NCBI GenBank assembly: GCA_964521025.1
Contig: CAZFPK010000005.1
Span: 46,986 to 110,985 of the forward strand
From: DRTC01 sp964521025
GTDB lineage: Bacteria; Cloacimonadota; Cloacimonadia; Cloacimonadales; TCS61
Length of the DNA: 64,000 nucleotides
Reading direction: 5' to 3'
A model generated the notes under the pieces. The model made no database searches and was not told the DNA's origin. It was given only the letters and a program-made list of their open reading frames with translations. Both the position numbers and the translations under genes were made by a program. This document shows positions 43,237 to 51,203 of the stretch, one piece after another; the stretch's first letter is position 1; every line of letters begins with the position of its first letter.

Positions 43237-43815
43237 ATGAACTTTTCAAACGATATTTACGAAATAATCAAAACCAGAAGGAGTATTCGCTATTTCAAAA
43301 AACAGGATGTTCCAGAAGAACTTTTGGAAAAAATTATGGAAACTGCTATCTGGGCACCATCCGGAAAAAATCTGCAGAATTGGCATTTTTATATTCTGAA
43401 AGATGAAAAATTAATAGAATTCACAAAAGTCTATCAGGAATTCTGGGAATATGTACGACCAACATTGGAAGGAAAACTCAAACCGAAAATCATCGAATTA
43501 ACAGGAAAATTCTTTGTAAATATTGGAAATGCTCCTGTTGTAATCCTTGCTTTTTCCGACATCATACCCGGAGAAGAACCGATTACTTCTATGGGAAGTG
43601 TGTTCCTGGCAATTCAAAATTTACTTTTACTGGCTCATAAAGAAGGTTTGGGAACTTGCGTGTTAGGCAGAGTCGAGCAGAAAGCAGAAGCTGTTAAGAA
43701 ATTACTCGGTGTCGATGATAAAGAATTCTTATGCGGAATTGCTCTCGGATATTCAAATTATGAGAAAACTCCGCCTGCACCTCCCAGAAGAGACGGCAGG
43801 ATTCATTGGATTTGA
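43237..43815 (+). CDS. Nitroreductase family FMN protein
   Basis: 192 residues from ATG 43237, with AAGGAG upstream; the longer frame from 43162 begins without a ribosome site. Marks: 'IIKTRRSIRYFKKQDVP', 'AIWAPSGKNLQNWHF', 'GSVFLAIQNLLLLAHKEGLGTCVLG' and 'IALGYSNYEKTPPAPPRR'. These proteins use FMN to reduce nitro groups, quinones or flavins with NAD(P)H. The substrate here is unknown. A fragment of its 5' end lies at 41599. Confidence 0.9.
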   Translation: MNFSNDIYEIIKTRRSIRYFKKQDVPEELLEKIMETAIWAPSGKNLQNWHFYILKDEKLIEFTKVYQEFWEYVRPTLEGKLKPKIIELTGKFFVNIGNAPVVILAFSDIIPGEEPITSMGSVFLAIQNLLLLAHKEGLGTCVLGRVEQKAEAVKKLLGVDDKEFLCGIALGYSNYEKTPPAPPRRDGRIHWI

Positions 43816-43930
43816 GTTCATTGAGATAAACTGAAGATACAGAAGAATTGAGATGATAAAAATTACAATCATTTCATTCAGTATTTTTCTGTCTGTTTCA
43901 GTTTCTTCAGTCTAACTCAAGGAAGAATAA

Positions 43931-43972
43931 TTTATAGAAATTTAGAATTTTTGATATTTAGAATTTTAAAAA
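43931..43972. repeat. AT-rich intercistronic repeat arm, copy 2
   Basis: 'TTTATAGAAATTTAGAATTT' with 'TTGATATTTAGAATTTTAAA': right-arm sequence of the family described at 29320, ending at the ribosome site of the HMG-CoA synthase. Confidence 0.55.
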
Positions 43973-43982
43973 AGGAGGTTCT

Positions 43983-45029
43983 ATGGTAGGAATTATCGGT
44001 TACGGATCGTATATTCCGAAATACCGGATCAAAGCAGAACAGATCGCCCATCAATGGGGAAAAGATGCAGTCGCGATCAAACGCGGATTGATGCTGCAGG
44101 AAAAATCTGTTCCCGGTTTGGATGAAGATACGATCACGATTTCGGTGGCAGCAGCGAAAAATGCTCTCAAACGCTGCAACATCGATCCCCAAGAGATCGG
44201 AGCACTTTATATCGGTTCCGAATCTCATCCTTATGCAGTAAAACCATCGGGAACAGTTGTCGGGGAAGCACTTGGAATTGTTCCGCATTATCACACGGCA
44301 GATTTTGAATTTGCCTGTAAAGCAGGTTCGGAAGGGATGTTTGTAGCTCAAGCATTGGTGAAAGCGGGAGAAATGAAATATGCGATGGCAATTGGTGCAG
44401 ATACTTCGCAAGGAGCTCCTGCTGATGCTTTGGAATTTTCTGCTTCTGCCGGAGGTTCTGCTTTTATTTTTGGAAAAGAAAACATTCTCGCAGAACTTTT
44501 ATTCACTCATTCTTACACGACTGACACTCCGGATTTCTGGCGAAGGGAAGGTGCTTTCTATCCTCATCATGGCGGCAGATTTACAGGCGAACCTGCATAT
44601 TTCAAACATATTCAGGGAGCAGGAAAAACAATTCTGGAAAAAAGCGGATATAAACCGTCAGATTTCAAATATGCGATTTTCCACATGCCGAATGGAAAAT
44701 TTCCTCTTACAGTTGGTAAAAAACTCGGTTTTACTGATGAGCAGATGAAACCCGGTTGGATTGTAAATTTGATGGGAAATACATATTCAGGTTCTTCTCC
44801 AACCGGACTTTCCGCAACACTCGATGTTGTTGAACCGGGAGATTTGATCTTTATGGTTTCATTTGGATCCGGTGCGGGAAGTGATGCTTTTATCTTCAAA
44901 GCAACTGAAAAGATCAAAGAAGTTCAGGATAAAGCCGTAAAAGTTCGGGAAATGCTGGCTGAGGATCCTATTTATCTGGATTATGGGCAATATGCAAAAT
45001 TCCGTGAAAAAATTATAATGAACGAGTAG
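43983..45029 (+). CDS. Archaeal-type hydroxymethylglutaryl-CoA synthase
   Basis: 348 residues, the short archaeal form of HMG-CoA synthase (acetoacetyl-CoA + acetyl-CoA + water -> HMG-CoA + CoA). E80 in 'GSESHPYAVKPSGT', C112 in 'FACKAGSEGMF' and H in 'FHMPNGKFP' form the catalytic triad. The order HMGS, thiolase and (after a repeat-rich gap) DUF35 is the same as in archaea, where the three form one channeling complex. No mevalonate-pathway gene is near. In this leucine-degradation setting it may run in reverse, splitting HMG-CoA. ATG follows AAAGGAGGTTCT. Confidence 0.9.
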   Translation: MVGIIGYGSYIPKYRIKAEQIAHQWGKDAVAIKRGLMLQEKSVPGLDEDTITISVAAAKNALKRCNIDPQEIGALYIGSESHPYAVKPSGTVVGEALGIVPHYHTADFEFACKAGSEGMFVAQALVKAGEMKYAMAIGADTSQGAPADALEFSASAGGSAFIFGKENILAELLFTHSYTTDTPDFWRREGAFYPHHGGRFTGEPAYFKHIQGAGKTILEKSGYKPSDFKYAIFHMPNGKFPLTVGKKLGFTDEQMKPGWIVNLMGNTYSGSSPTGLSATLDVVEPGDLIFMVSFGSGAGSDAFIFKATEKIKEVQDKAVKVREMLAEDPIYLDYGQYAKFREKIIMNE

Positions 45030-45046
45030 GAATGGGAGGAAAGAAA

Positions 45047-46201
45047 ATGAGAGATGTATATGTAATCGGTTGTGGAATGACGAAATTCGGTGAAATCTGG
45101 AAATCTTCCTTTCGTGATCTTTTCGTAGAAGCAGGATTAAAAGCGATCAAAGATGCAGGAGTCGGTCATCTTGATTCGATGTATGTCGGCACGATGACTT
45201 CCGGTCTTTTTGTGGGACAGGAACATGTCGGAGCTTTGATGGCAGATCATTTAGGAGTTGCACCAATTCCGGCAGTTCGTGTCGAATCTGCCTGTGCTTC
45301 CGGCGGCATGGCTGTTCGTATGGGATTTCTCGATATTGCTTCGGGAAATTCCGATATCGTTCTGGCTGGCGGAGTAGAGAAAATGAACGACGGAGCGGAT
45401 GTGACTTATGCGCTTTCAACCGCAGCAGATCAGGAATACGAATGTTTTCACGGAATTACTTTCCCAGGATTATACGCGATGATCGCTCGCGCACATATGA
45501 AAAAATACGGAACTACTAGAGATCAACTAGCCCAAGTCGCTGTCAAAAATCACTTTAATGGTTCGATGAATAAACGAGCACAATTCCCCAGGAAAGTGAC
45601 ACTCGATCAGGTTAAGAATGCGGTTCTGGTTGCTGATCCGCTAACTGTTATGGACAGTTCTCCGGTTTCCGATGGAGGAGCATGTGTTATTTTAGCATCC
45701 GAAGAAGTTGCTAAAAAGCTGAATAAACCGATGATCAAAGTAATTGGTTCCGGAGTTGCAACAGATACTCTGGCATTAGATCAAAGGGAAGATATCACGA
45801 CTCTGAATGCTGTCAAAACTTCTGCAGAAAGAGCCTATAAAATGGCTGGATTGAATCCAACAGATATCGATCTTGCCGAAGTTCATGATTGTTTCACAAT
45901 AGCTGAGATCTGCATTCTTGAGGAACTCGGTTTTACGGAAAAAGGTAACGGCGGAAAATTCACAGAAGAAGGTCATACTGCCTTAACCGGTAAAATACCG
46001 ATCAACACTTCCGGTGGATTGAAGTCCAAAGGTCATCCGGTTGGTGCGACAGGAGTTGCTCAAGTTGTTGAAATTTATGAGCAGTTAACCGGAAAATCTG
46101 GTGAACGACAGATCAAAGATGCAAAAATCGGATTAACTCAAAACATGGGTGGATCCGGAGCTTCTTCGGTTACTCATATATTTAAAATACAAAATGACTA
46201 A
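45047..46201 (+). CDS. Thiolase (acetyl-CoA acetyltransferase), archaeal HMGS-partner type
   Basis: 384 residues from ATG 45047 (GGGAGGA 6 nt upstream). Nucleophile C83 in 'VESACASGGMAV', 'EVHDCFTIAEICILEELGF' and 'GGLKSKGHPVGATG' are the SCP2-type thiolase motifs. It condenses two acetyl-CoA or cleaves acetoacetyl-CoA. It is encoded 17 bp after HMG-CoA synthase, the archaeal arrangement. DUF35 is 0.8 kb on, beyond a four-helix gene and an assembly gap. Confidence 0.92.
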   Translation: MRDVYVIGCGMTKFGEIWKSSFRDLFVEAGLKAIKDAGVGHLDSMYVGTMTSGLFVGQEHVGALMADHLGVAPIPAVRVESACASGGMAVRMGFLDIASGNSDIVLAGGVEKMNDGADVTYALSTAADQEYECFHGITFPGLYAMIARAHMKKYGTTRDQLAQVAVKNHFNGSMNKRAQFPRKVTLDQVKNAVLVADPLTVMDSSPVSDGGACVILASEEVAKKLNKPMIKVIGSGVATDTLALDQREDITTLNAVKTSAERAYKMAGLNPTDIDLAEVHDCFTIAEICILEELGFTEKGNGGKFTEEGHTALTGKIPINTSGGLKSKGHPVGATGVAQVVEIYEQLTGKSGERQIKDAKIGLTQNMGGSGASSVTHIFKIQND

Positions 46202-46290
46202 AATGCTAAATTTCTAAAATATAAAAAGACTAAATGATTAAAAACTAAAATGCAAAAAACTAAAAATGAGAAAAAATCTAAAAAAGAAAT
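46202..46290. repeat. AT-rich intercistronic repeat arm, copy 3
   Basis: Left-arm sequence of 'AATGCTAAATTTCTAAAA' units directly after the thiolase stop. Confidence 0.6.
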
Positions 46291-46295
46291 AGAGA

Positions 46296-46673
46296 ATGAG
46301 TAAGAAACTTCAGAAAAAATACAGTATCAGTAAAGAACTTCGGGAAAGAACTTATCAGTTTGCTTTGAAGGTTTTCGAATTATGTTCTAAATTACCAAAA
46401 ACCGACGAAGCACGGATCATCAAAAGGCAACTGCTAAAAGCCAGTTCGTCAGTAGGAGCAAATCTCGAAGAAGCAGACGGTTCTCTAACCTTAAATGATT
46501 TTGTTTACAGAATGGATATCTCATTCAAAGAATGTAAAGAATCGAGATATTGGTTGAGATTTATAGTCGATAGGAAATTATTACCGAAAGAACTGGTTCA
46601 ACCACTTTTGGATGAAGCCTTGGAATTGATAAAGATCTTATCGACGATAATTACAAAATGTCTGAAATACTAA
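46296..46673 (+). CDS. Four-helix-bundle protein (23S rRNA intervening-sequence type)
   Basis: 125 residues, predicted to be entirely helical. Marks: 'RTYQFALKVFELCSKLPKTDEARIIKRQLLKASSSVGANLEEADGS' (in two runs: RTYQFALKVFELCSKLP, ARIIKRQLLKASSSVGANLE) and 'DFVYRMDISFKECKESRYWLRF'. This is the TIGR02436 family, encoded in 23S rRNA insertions in spirochetes and common in CPR and anaerobe accessory DNA. It probably binds RNA or acts as a scaffold. It is set in AT-rich repeats between the thiolase and DUF35 genes. There is no clear ribosome site. Confidence 0.88.
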   Translation: MSKKLQKKYSISKELRERTYQFALKVFELCSKLPKTDEARIIKRQLLKASSSVGANLEEADGSLTLNDFVYRMDISFKECKESRYWLRFIVDRKLLPKELVQPLLDEALELIKILSTIITKCLKY

Positions 46674-46743
46674 AAATGCTAAATGACTAAAATGCTAAAT
46701 GACTAAAATGCTAAATGACTAAAATGCTAAATGACTAAAATGC
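46674..46743. repeat. 16-bp tandem repeat abutting the assembly gap
   Basis: AAAATGCTAAATGACT repeats four times in full with no change and breaks off at the N run. Its sequence is that of the left arms of the AT-rich intercistronic repeats, so the array is a local expansion. Confidence 0.9.
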
Positions 46744-46843
46744 NNNNNNNNNNNNNNNNNNNNNNNNNNNNNNNNNNNNNNNNNNNNNNNNNNNNNNNNN
46801 NNNNNNNNNNNNNNNNNNNNNNNNNNNNNNNNNNNNNNNNNNN
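46744..46843. other. Assembly gap (100 N)
   Basis: Exactly 100 unknown bases. The length is a placeholder. The array on both sides (TAAATGACTAAATTTC follows it) implies that the repeat could not be assembled. Confidence 0.98.
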
Positions 46844-46980
46844 TAAATGACTAAATTTCTAAAAGACTAAAAAAAAAATCTTTGGATTTTTTATACAATT
46901 TAGAATTAATTTTTTAGTTATTTTGATTTTTTGAAATTTATTTTTATTTTTAGTTATTTTGAATTTTAGAAATTTATCCA
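46844..46980. repeat. AT-rich intercistronic inverted repeat, copy 4
   Basis: 'TAAATGACTAAATTTCTAAA' on the left and 'TTTTTAGTTATTTTGAATTT' on the right are near reverse complements. It ends at the AAGGAG of the DUF35 gene. With the gap, the 318-bp stretch 46674-46991 holds nothing else. Confidence 0.7.
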
Positions 46981-46991
46981 AAGGAGTTTTT

Positions 46992-47381
46992 ATGCCATCA
47001 CCAAGAGTTAGAAGAGAGATGCCGCAGAGGTATAGATTGGAAGCAGCAAAATGTAAAACTTGTGGGAAGATATTCTTTCCTCCAAGACTTGTCTGCAATA
47101 AATGCGGTTCTGAAAAATTTGAGCAAATTGTTTTACCGGAAAATGGTGAGATTGTAACATTCACAATTATTCGAGTAGCACCGGCTCAATTCGAGACAGA
47201 AGTTCCGTATGCAATCGCTATTGTAGAACTGGAAAATGGTGTTAGATTAACAACTCAAGTTGTGGACTGCGACCCTGATAATCTGGTGATTGGAGATAAG
47301 GTAAAACTTGTTTTCCGAAAAGTTCAGAGAGAAGGAAAAACCGGAATTCTACTTTACGGATATAAAGCGGTTTTAGTGTAA
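46992..47381 (+). CDS. DUF35 (Zn-ribbon plus OB-fold) acyl-CoA-associated protein
   Basis: 129 residues from ATG 46992 (AAGGAG 6 nt upstream). The N-terminal zinc ribbon uses C21/C24/C35/C38 ('CKTCGKIFFPPRLVCNKCGS'). The OB-fold follows ('GEIVTFTIIRVAPAQF', 'PYAIAIVELENGVRLTTQVV'). In archaea the DUF35 protein bridges acetoacetyl-CoA thiolase and HMG-CoA synthase and supplies the shared CoA tunnel. Both partners are encoded just upstream, so I infer the same ternary complex here. Confidence 0.9.
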   Translation: MPSPRVRREMPQRYRLEAAKCKTCGKIFFPPRLVCNKCGSEKFEQIVLPENGEIVTFTIIRVAPAQFETEVPYAIAIVELENGVRLTTQVVDCDPDNLVIGDKVKLVFRKVQREGKTGILLYGYKAVLV

Positions 47382-47382
47382 C

Positions 47383-47458
47383 TCAATCATCTTGATTGAA
47401 TATAGACTATTCATCTTTAATCCAGTCAATAAACTTAAATTAATTTATTGACTGGATT
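47383..47458. repeat. Two perfect hairpins after DUF35
   Basis: 47383-47399: 7-bp stem TCAATCA/TGATTGA, loop TCT, starting right behind the stop. 47419-47458: a 15-bp perfect stem AATCCAGTCAATAAA/TTTATTGACTGGATT with a 10-nt loop and no T run. A related TAACTCGATCATCTT segment follows the stop at 3398. Confidence 0.8.
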
Positions 47459-47496
47459 GGATGATTATCTTACTGAAAAAAAGTTAGGAAGAATAT

Positions 47497-47763
47497 GTGA
47501 TCTCTAAAAAAGATAAACTGATAATTTTAAAATATACGAAAAAGTATAAATTAAGAAAAGTCATTTTGTTTGGTTCAGCAACGGTTAGAGATGATGCAAA
47601 TGATATCGACATCGGTATTAAAGGTATTCAACCGGAGAAGTTTTTTGACTTTTGCTGGGAAGTATATCGTGACCTTTCCAAGCCGGTAGATATTATTGAC
47701 CTAAATGAAAAGACATTATTTAATCGGTTGGTTGAGAGAGATGGATTGGTTTTATATGGCTAA
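47497..47763 (+). CDS. MNT-type nucleotidyltransferase (antitoxin-like)
   Basis: 88 residues, GTG start after TTAGGAAGAAT. The nucleotidyltransferase motif 'VILFGSATVRDDANDIDIGI' has GS and D-I-D in place, so catalysis is feasible. It overlaps the HEPN gene by 8 bp, the usual arrangement of MNT/HEPN toxin systems in which the MNT protein modifies and inactivates the HEPN RNase. It differs in sequence from the copy at 38553. Confidence 0.86.
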   Translation: MISKKDKLIILKYTKKYKLRKVILFGSATVRDDANDIDIGIKGIQPEKFFDFCWEVYRDLSKPVDIIDLNEKTLFNRLVERDGLVLYG

Positions 47764-48184
47764 TATCAAAGAAAAAATCAAGGCAGAATTTGAGTTCATC
47801 GAAAAAATTCTAGTAGAGTTAGAAATTGCAGAAGAAAAATCAAATAAAGAACTAGTTGTTATTGTAGGAATAAGTGCTTATTTACAAAACATCTACATGG
47901 GTTTGGAAAGTGTTCTCAAACAATTATTAAAACATTTGAACATTCCAATTCCTAACTCATCAACTTGGCATAAAGATTTGATAAAGTTGGCAACAAAGGA
48001 AAGTATTATTAATGAAGAAACTGCAAATCAAATAGGTAATTACCTTTATTTTAGACATTTTTTCACACACGCCTATAGTTTTCAAATCGATGAGAAAAAA
48101 ATAAAACCTTTAATAGAAAAAATTCCTTCAATTTATCAGAATTTCAAGAAAAATATTAACGAGTATATCCAAAATCTGGATTAA
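47756..48184 (+). CDS. HEPN/HepT-like RNase toxin
   Basis: 142 residues from ATG 47756 (the longer frame from 47705 overlaps its partner far more). All-helical, with the RNase motif R-x4-H in 'YLYFRHFFTHAYSF', followed by Tyr, the target that partner MNT proteins AMPylate in characterised pairs. 'LQNIYMGLESVLKQLL' is the core helix. Intact, unlike the HEPN gene at 38843. It lies between the DUF35 and carboxylase genes. Confidence 0.85.
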   Translation: MANIKEKIKAEFEFIEKILVELEIAEEKSNKELVVIVGISAYLQNIYMGLESVLKQLLKHLNIPIPNSSTWHKDLIKLATKESIINEETANQIGNYLYFRHFFTHAYSFQIDEKKIKPLIEKIPSIYQNFKKNINEYIQNLD

Positions 48185-48209
48185 AAGAATAAAAATTTAA
48201 GGTGCTTTT

Positions 48210-49817
48210 ATGTACAAATTAGAATCCAAAATAAACACGAACAGCGCATCTTTCATAGAAAACACAAAATCGATGGAAGATGCTGTCAAAACTTTAAAGG
48301 AACGACTCGCAAAAGTTAGAAAGGGCGGTCCCGATTACATGCACAAAAAGCATAATGATCGGGGAAAACTTTTCGTGCGCGATCGATTGAAACTGCTTCT
48401 GGATCCGGATACACCATTTCTGGAATTGAGTTCACTCGCTGCCTGGGAAATGCATGATAATAAACATCCTTCCGCTGCAATAATTACCGGGATTGGAGTT
48501 GTTAAAAACCGGGAAGTGATGGTCATTGCTCATGATGCAACTGTCAAGGGCGGAACTTATATCCCGGAAACTATTAAAAAACATATTCGTGCTCAGGAAA
48601 TTGCGATAGATAATAGACTTCCATGTATCTATCTCGTCGATTCAGGTGGAATTTTCTTACCACAGCAAGTTGGAACATTTCCCGATAAAGAGCATTTCGG
48701 TAGGATTTTCTACAATCAGGCGAGGATGTCAGCAGAAAATATTCCTCAAATTTCAGTTGTCTGCGGATTCTGCACAGCAGGTGGAGCATATCAACCTGCT
48801 ATGAGCGATGAAGTTGTGATCGTCAAAGGAATTGGAACGATTTACATCGGAGGTCCTCCTTTAGTAAAAGCAGCAACCGGTGAAATCGTTACGGAAGAGG
48901 ATCTGGGCGGAGCAGATGTACATAGCCGCATTTCCGGAGTTGCCGACCATTTTGCTGAAACAGATGAACAGGGAATCGAGATCACCAGGAATATTGTTGA
49001 AAACATAACTTCCAACCAGAAATTTCCTTTGGAAAGATCCCAACCGGAAGAACCTGCTTATGATCCGAAAGAATTATATGGAATCATCCCGAAAGATTTG
49101 AAAAAATCTTTCGATATGAGAGAAATCATTGCCCGCATAGTAGATGGAAGCGAATTCCATGAATTCAAAGAAAATTACGGACAAACACTCGTTTGCGGAT
49201 TTGCACGCATTATGGGTTATCCGATTGGAATTCTGGCAAATAATGGTGTTCTCTTTTCCGAATCTTCCCAAAAAGGTGCACATTTTGTTTCCATGTGTTC
49301 AGTACGGAAAATTCCAATTCTTTTCCTGCAAAATATTACCGGATTTATCGTCGGTAAAAGATACGAACATCAGGGAATTGCTAAAGACGGAGCAAAATTA
49401 GTTCATGCTGTTGCAACTGCACAAGTTCCAAAGTTTACGATCATTGCAGGAGGTTCTTATGGAGCAGGAAATTACGGAATGTGCGGGAGAGCATACAGTC
49501 CGCGACTTTTATGGATGTGGCCCACTTCCAGAATCTGTGTTATGGGCGGAGAACAAGCAGCAGGAGTCTTAACTGATGTAAAAGTTAGAGCTTTGACCAG
49601 ACAAGGAAAAAAACTTACGGACGAAGAAATCGAAGAGATACGAAAACCTGTCCTGGCAAAATATGAGACCGAATCGAGTGCTTACTATTCAACAGCAAGA
49701 TTATGGGATGATGGAATTATCGATCCGCTGGATACGCGAAATATTTTGGGATTAGCAATTTCGATGTCCCTGAATGCTCCAATTCCGGAACATAAGTTTG
49801 GTGTGTTCAGGATGTGA
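48210..49817 (+). CDS. liuB: Methylcrotonyl-CoA carboxylase carboxyltransferase (beta) subunit
   Basis: 535 residues. Transfers carboxyl from biotin to 3-methylcrotonyl-CoA, giving 3-methylglutaconyl-CoA. The MCC-type marks are 'VMVIAHDATVKGGTYIPETIKKHIRAQEIA', 'LVDSGGIFLPQQ' and 'EHFGRIFYNQARMSAENIPQISVV', 'GTIYIGGPPLVKAATGE', 'GGSYGAGNYGMCGRAYSPR' (long motifs spread over residues 90-440). These separate it from propionyl-CoA carboxylases. The biotin carboxylase and biotin carrier are separate genes at 51644 and 53248. It starts at ATG after TTAAGGTGCTTTT. Confidence 0.9.
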   Translation: MYKLESKINTNSASFIENTKSMEDAVKTLKERLAKVRKGGPDYMHKKHNDRGKLFVRDRLKLLLDPDTPFLELSSLAAWEMHDNKHPSAAIITGIGVVKNREVMVIAHDATVKGGTYIPETIKKHIRAQEIAIDNRLPCIYLVDSGGIFLPQQVGTFPDKEHFGRIFYNQARMSAENIPQISVVCGFCTAGGAYQPAMSDEVVIVKGIGTIYIGGPPLVKAATGEIVTEEDLGGADVHSRISGVADHFAETDEQGIEITRNIVENITSNQKFPLERSQPEEPAYDPKELYGIIPKDLKKSFDMREIIARIVDGSEFHEFKENYGQTLVCGFARIMGYPIGILANNGVLFSESSQKGAHFVSMCSVRKIPILFLQNITGFIVGKRYEHQGIAKDGAKLVHAVATAQVPKFTIIAGGSYGAGNYGMCGRAYSPRLLWMWPTSRICVMGGEQAAGVLTDVKVRALTRQGKKLTDEEIEEIRKPVLAKYETESSAYYSTARLWDDGIIDPLDTRNILGLAISMSLNAPIPEHKFGVFRM

Positions 49818-49857
49818 GTTTTTATGAAAGAATTCGTTTAATTAACAAGGAGGTTTT

Positions 49858-50046
49858 GTGTTACAACTTAAAAAAGAGTCAATCCTAAAAGAGATGAAAT
49901 TATTACCAGATAAAATTGCTGTTGATGAAGTTTTGGAGCGAATTTATTTTCTGGCCAAAATTGAAAAAGGAATTCAGCAAGCTGATGCTGGATTTCAAAT
50001 TTCACATAAAGATGTAAAAGAAAAAATGAAAAAATGGCTATCTTGA
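49858..50046 (+). CDS. Antitoxin of a RelE/ParE-type pair
   Basis: 62 residues, GTG start after AAGGAGGTTTT. Largely helical and charged ('LLPDKIAVDEVLERIYFLAKIEKGIQQAD'; residues 16-44), with a Lys-rich tail. Its end overlaps the toxin start by 13 bp, the standard antitoxin-toxin layout. No DNA-binding fold is evident in so short a protein. Confidence 0.75.
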   Translation: MLQLKKESILKEMKLLPDKIAVDEVLERIYFLAKIEKGIQQADAGFQISHKDVKEKMKKWLS

Positions 50047-50339
50047 TTTGGATTCCCCAGGCATTAGCAGATGTTGGTGCAAATGCTGAATTTATAGCAA
50101 AAGACTCTGTTTATTATGCTCAATTATTCACTAGAAAAGTATTTGATCCGGTCGAAAAAATTGCAGATTTTCCACAAATAGGAAGAATCGTTACTGAAAT
50201 TAATTCAGAAAATATTAAAGAAATAATTTTAGAAAATTATCGAATAATTTACAGGATAAATAATGAGTTAGTTGAAATTTTAACAGTCTATCATTCAGCA
50301 AGATTACTAGAAATTGAAGATCTTTTTGTGGATAAATAA
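50034..50339 (+). CDS. RelE/ParE superfamily toxin
   Basis: 101 residues with the ParE/RelE pattern: 'WIPQALADVGANAEFIAKDSV', 'KIADFPQIGRIVTEI', 'KEIILENYRIIYRINNELVEILTVYHSARLL'. Members inhibit gyrase (ParE) or cleave mRNA on ribosomes (RelE); the subfamily cannot be fixed. Set between the MCC beta and methylglutaconyl-CoA hydratase genes. Confidence 0.87.
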   Translation: MAILIWIPQALADVGANAEFIAKDSVYYAQLFTRKVFDPVEKIADFPQIGRIVTEINSENIKEIILENYRIIYRINNELVEILTVYHSARLLEIEDLFVDK

Positions 50340-50381
50340 ACTAAAATTTCAACCCAGATGATATGAAATTAGAGGATAAAA

Positions 50382-51170
50382 ATGCAGAAAAATTTAAAAA
50401 CAATCCAATTAGATACAAAAGATAAAATCACCTACATAACTTTAAATCGACCTGAAATCCATAACGCCTTCAACGACACGATGATCTCCGAACTGACAGA
50501 AGTTTTTGAAGATTTAAAGAATGTGGAAGATGTTCGAGTAATCATCCTGACCGGAAAAGGAAAATCATTCTGCGCAGGTGCTGATTTGAAATGGATGAAA
50601 AAAATGAAGGATTTTTCTTACCAGGAAAATCTTGAGGATTCACTCGCTCTTTCCAAAATGTTCTTTGCGATGTATTCCATCAAAAAACCGACGATCTGTC
50701 TCGTGAATGGAGCAGCGATCGGCGGCGGAACCGGACTCGTTGCTGTTTGTGATATCGCGATTGCAGCTGAAAATGCTAAATTCAGTTTCAGCGAGGTAAA
50801 GTTGGGTTTGGTTCCCGCATGTATTTCTCCCTATGTCGTCAAAAAATGCGGTGAAGGTCGCTGCCGGGAATTTTTCCTGACCGGAGAAAGATTATCCGCA
50901 GAAAAAGCCTGTAAATCAGGACTCGTCAACTTTGTGGTTCCGCTTGAAGAATTATTTGCATTCTCCGAAAAAATAACAAAACAGCTTATCACGAGTGGAC
51001 CGGAAGCTATCGGAATGTGTAAAGACCTGTTGAGCAAAGTTCCGGAAATGGATTTGAAAGAAGCAGGAGATTATACTGCTGATGTGATCTCGAAAATGCG
51101 AATTTCGGATGAAGGGCAGGAAGGGATGAACGCTTTCTTTCAGAAAAGGAAGCCAGATTGGACGAAATAA
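50382..51170 (+). CDS. liuC: Methylglutaconyl-CoA hydratase (LiuC-like crotonase)
   Basis: 262 residues of the crotonase fold: 'GKSFCAGADLKWMKKM' (CoA/oxyanion loop), 'VNGAAIGGGTGLVAVCDIAIA', 'FSFSEVKLGLVPACISPYVVKK', 'FFLTGERLSAEKA'. The first usual Glu is replaced (GGGTGL) while the second (SEVKLG) stays, as in LiuC/AUH-type methylglutaconyl-CoA hydratases, which turn 3-methylglutaconyl-CoA into HMG-CoA. Its product is exactly the ligand of the HMG-CoA synthase encoded 6 kb upstream. Start is ATG after AGAGGATAAAA. Confidence 0.86.
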   Translation: MQKNLKTIQLDTKDKITYITLNRPEIHNAFNDTMISELTEVFEDLKNVEDVRVIILTGKGKSFCAGADLKWMKKMKDFSYQENLEDSLALSKMFFAMYSIKKPTICLVNGAAIGGGTGLVAVCDIAIAAENAKFSFSEVKLGLVPACISPYVVKKCGEGRCREFFLTGERLSAEKACKSGLVNFVVPLEELFAFSEKITKQLITSGPEAIGMCKDLLSKVPEMDLKEAGDYTADVISKMRISDEGQEGMNAFFQKRKPDWTK

Positions 51171-51203
51171 ATATATTTTTTAGGGATATTTTGGGAGGAA
51201 GAA

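Noticed and set aside
46744..46843. A large deletion or element at the N run
   Set aside because: It is a fixed 100-base placeholder flanked by the same tandem repeat, so it is an assembly break.
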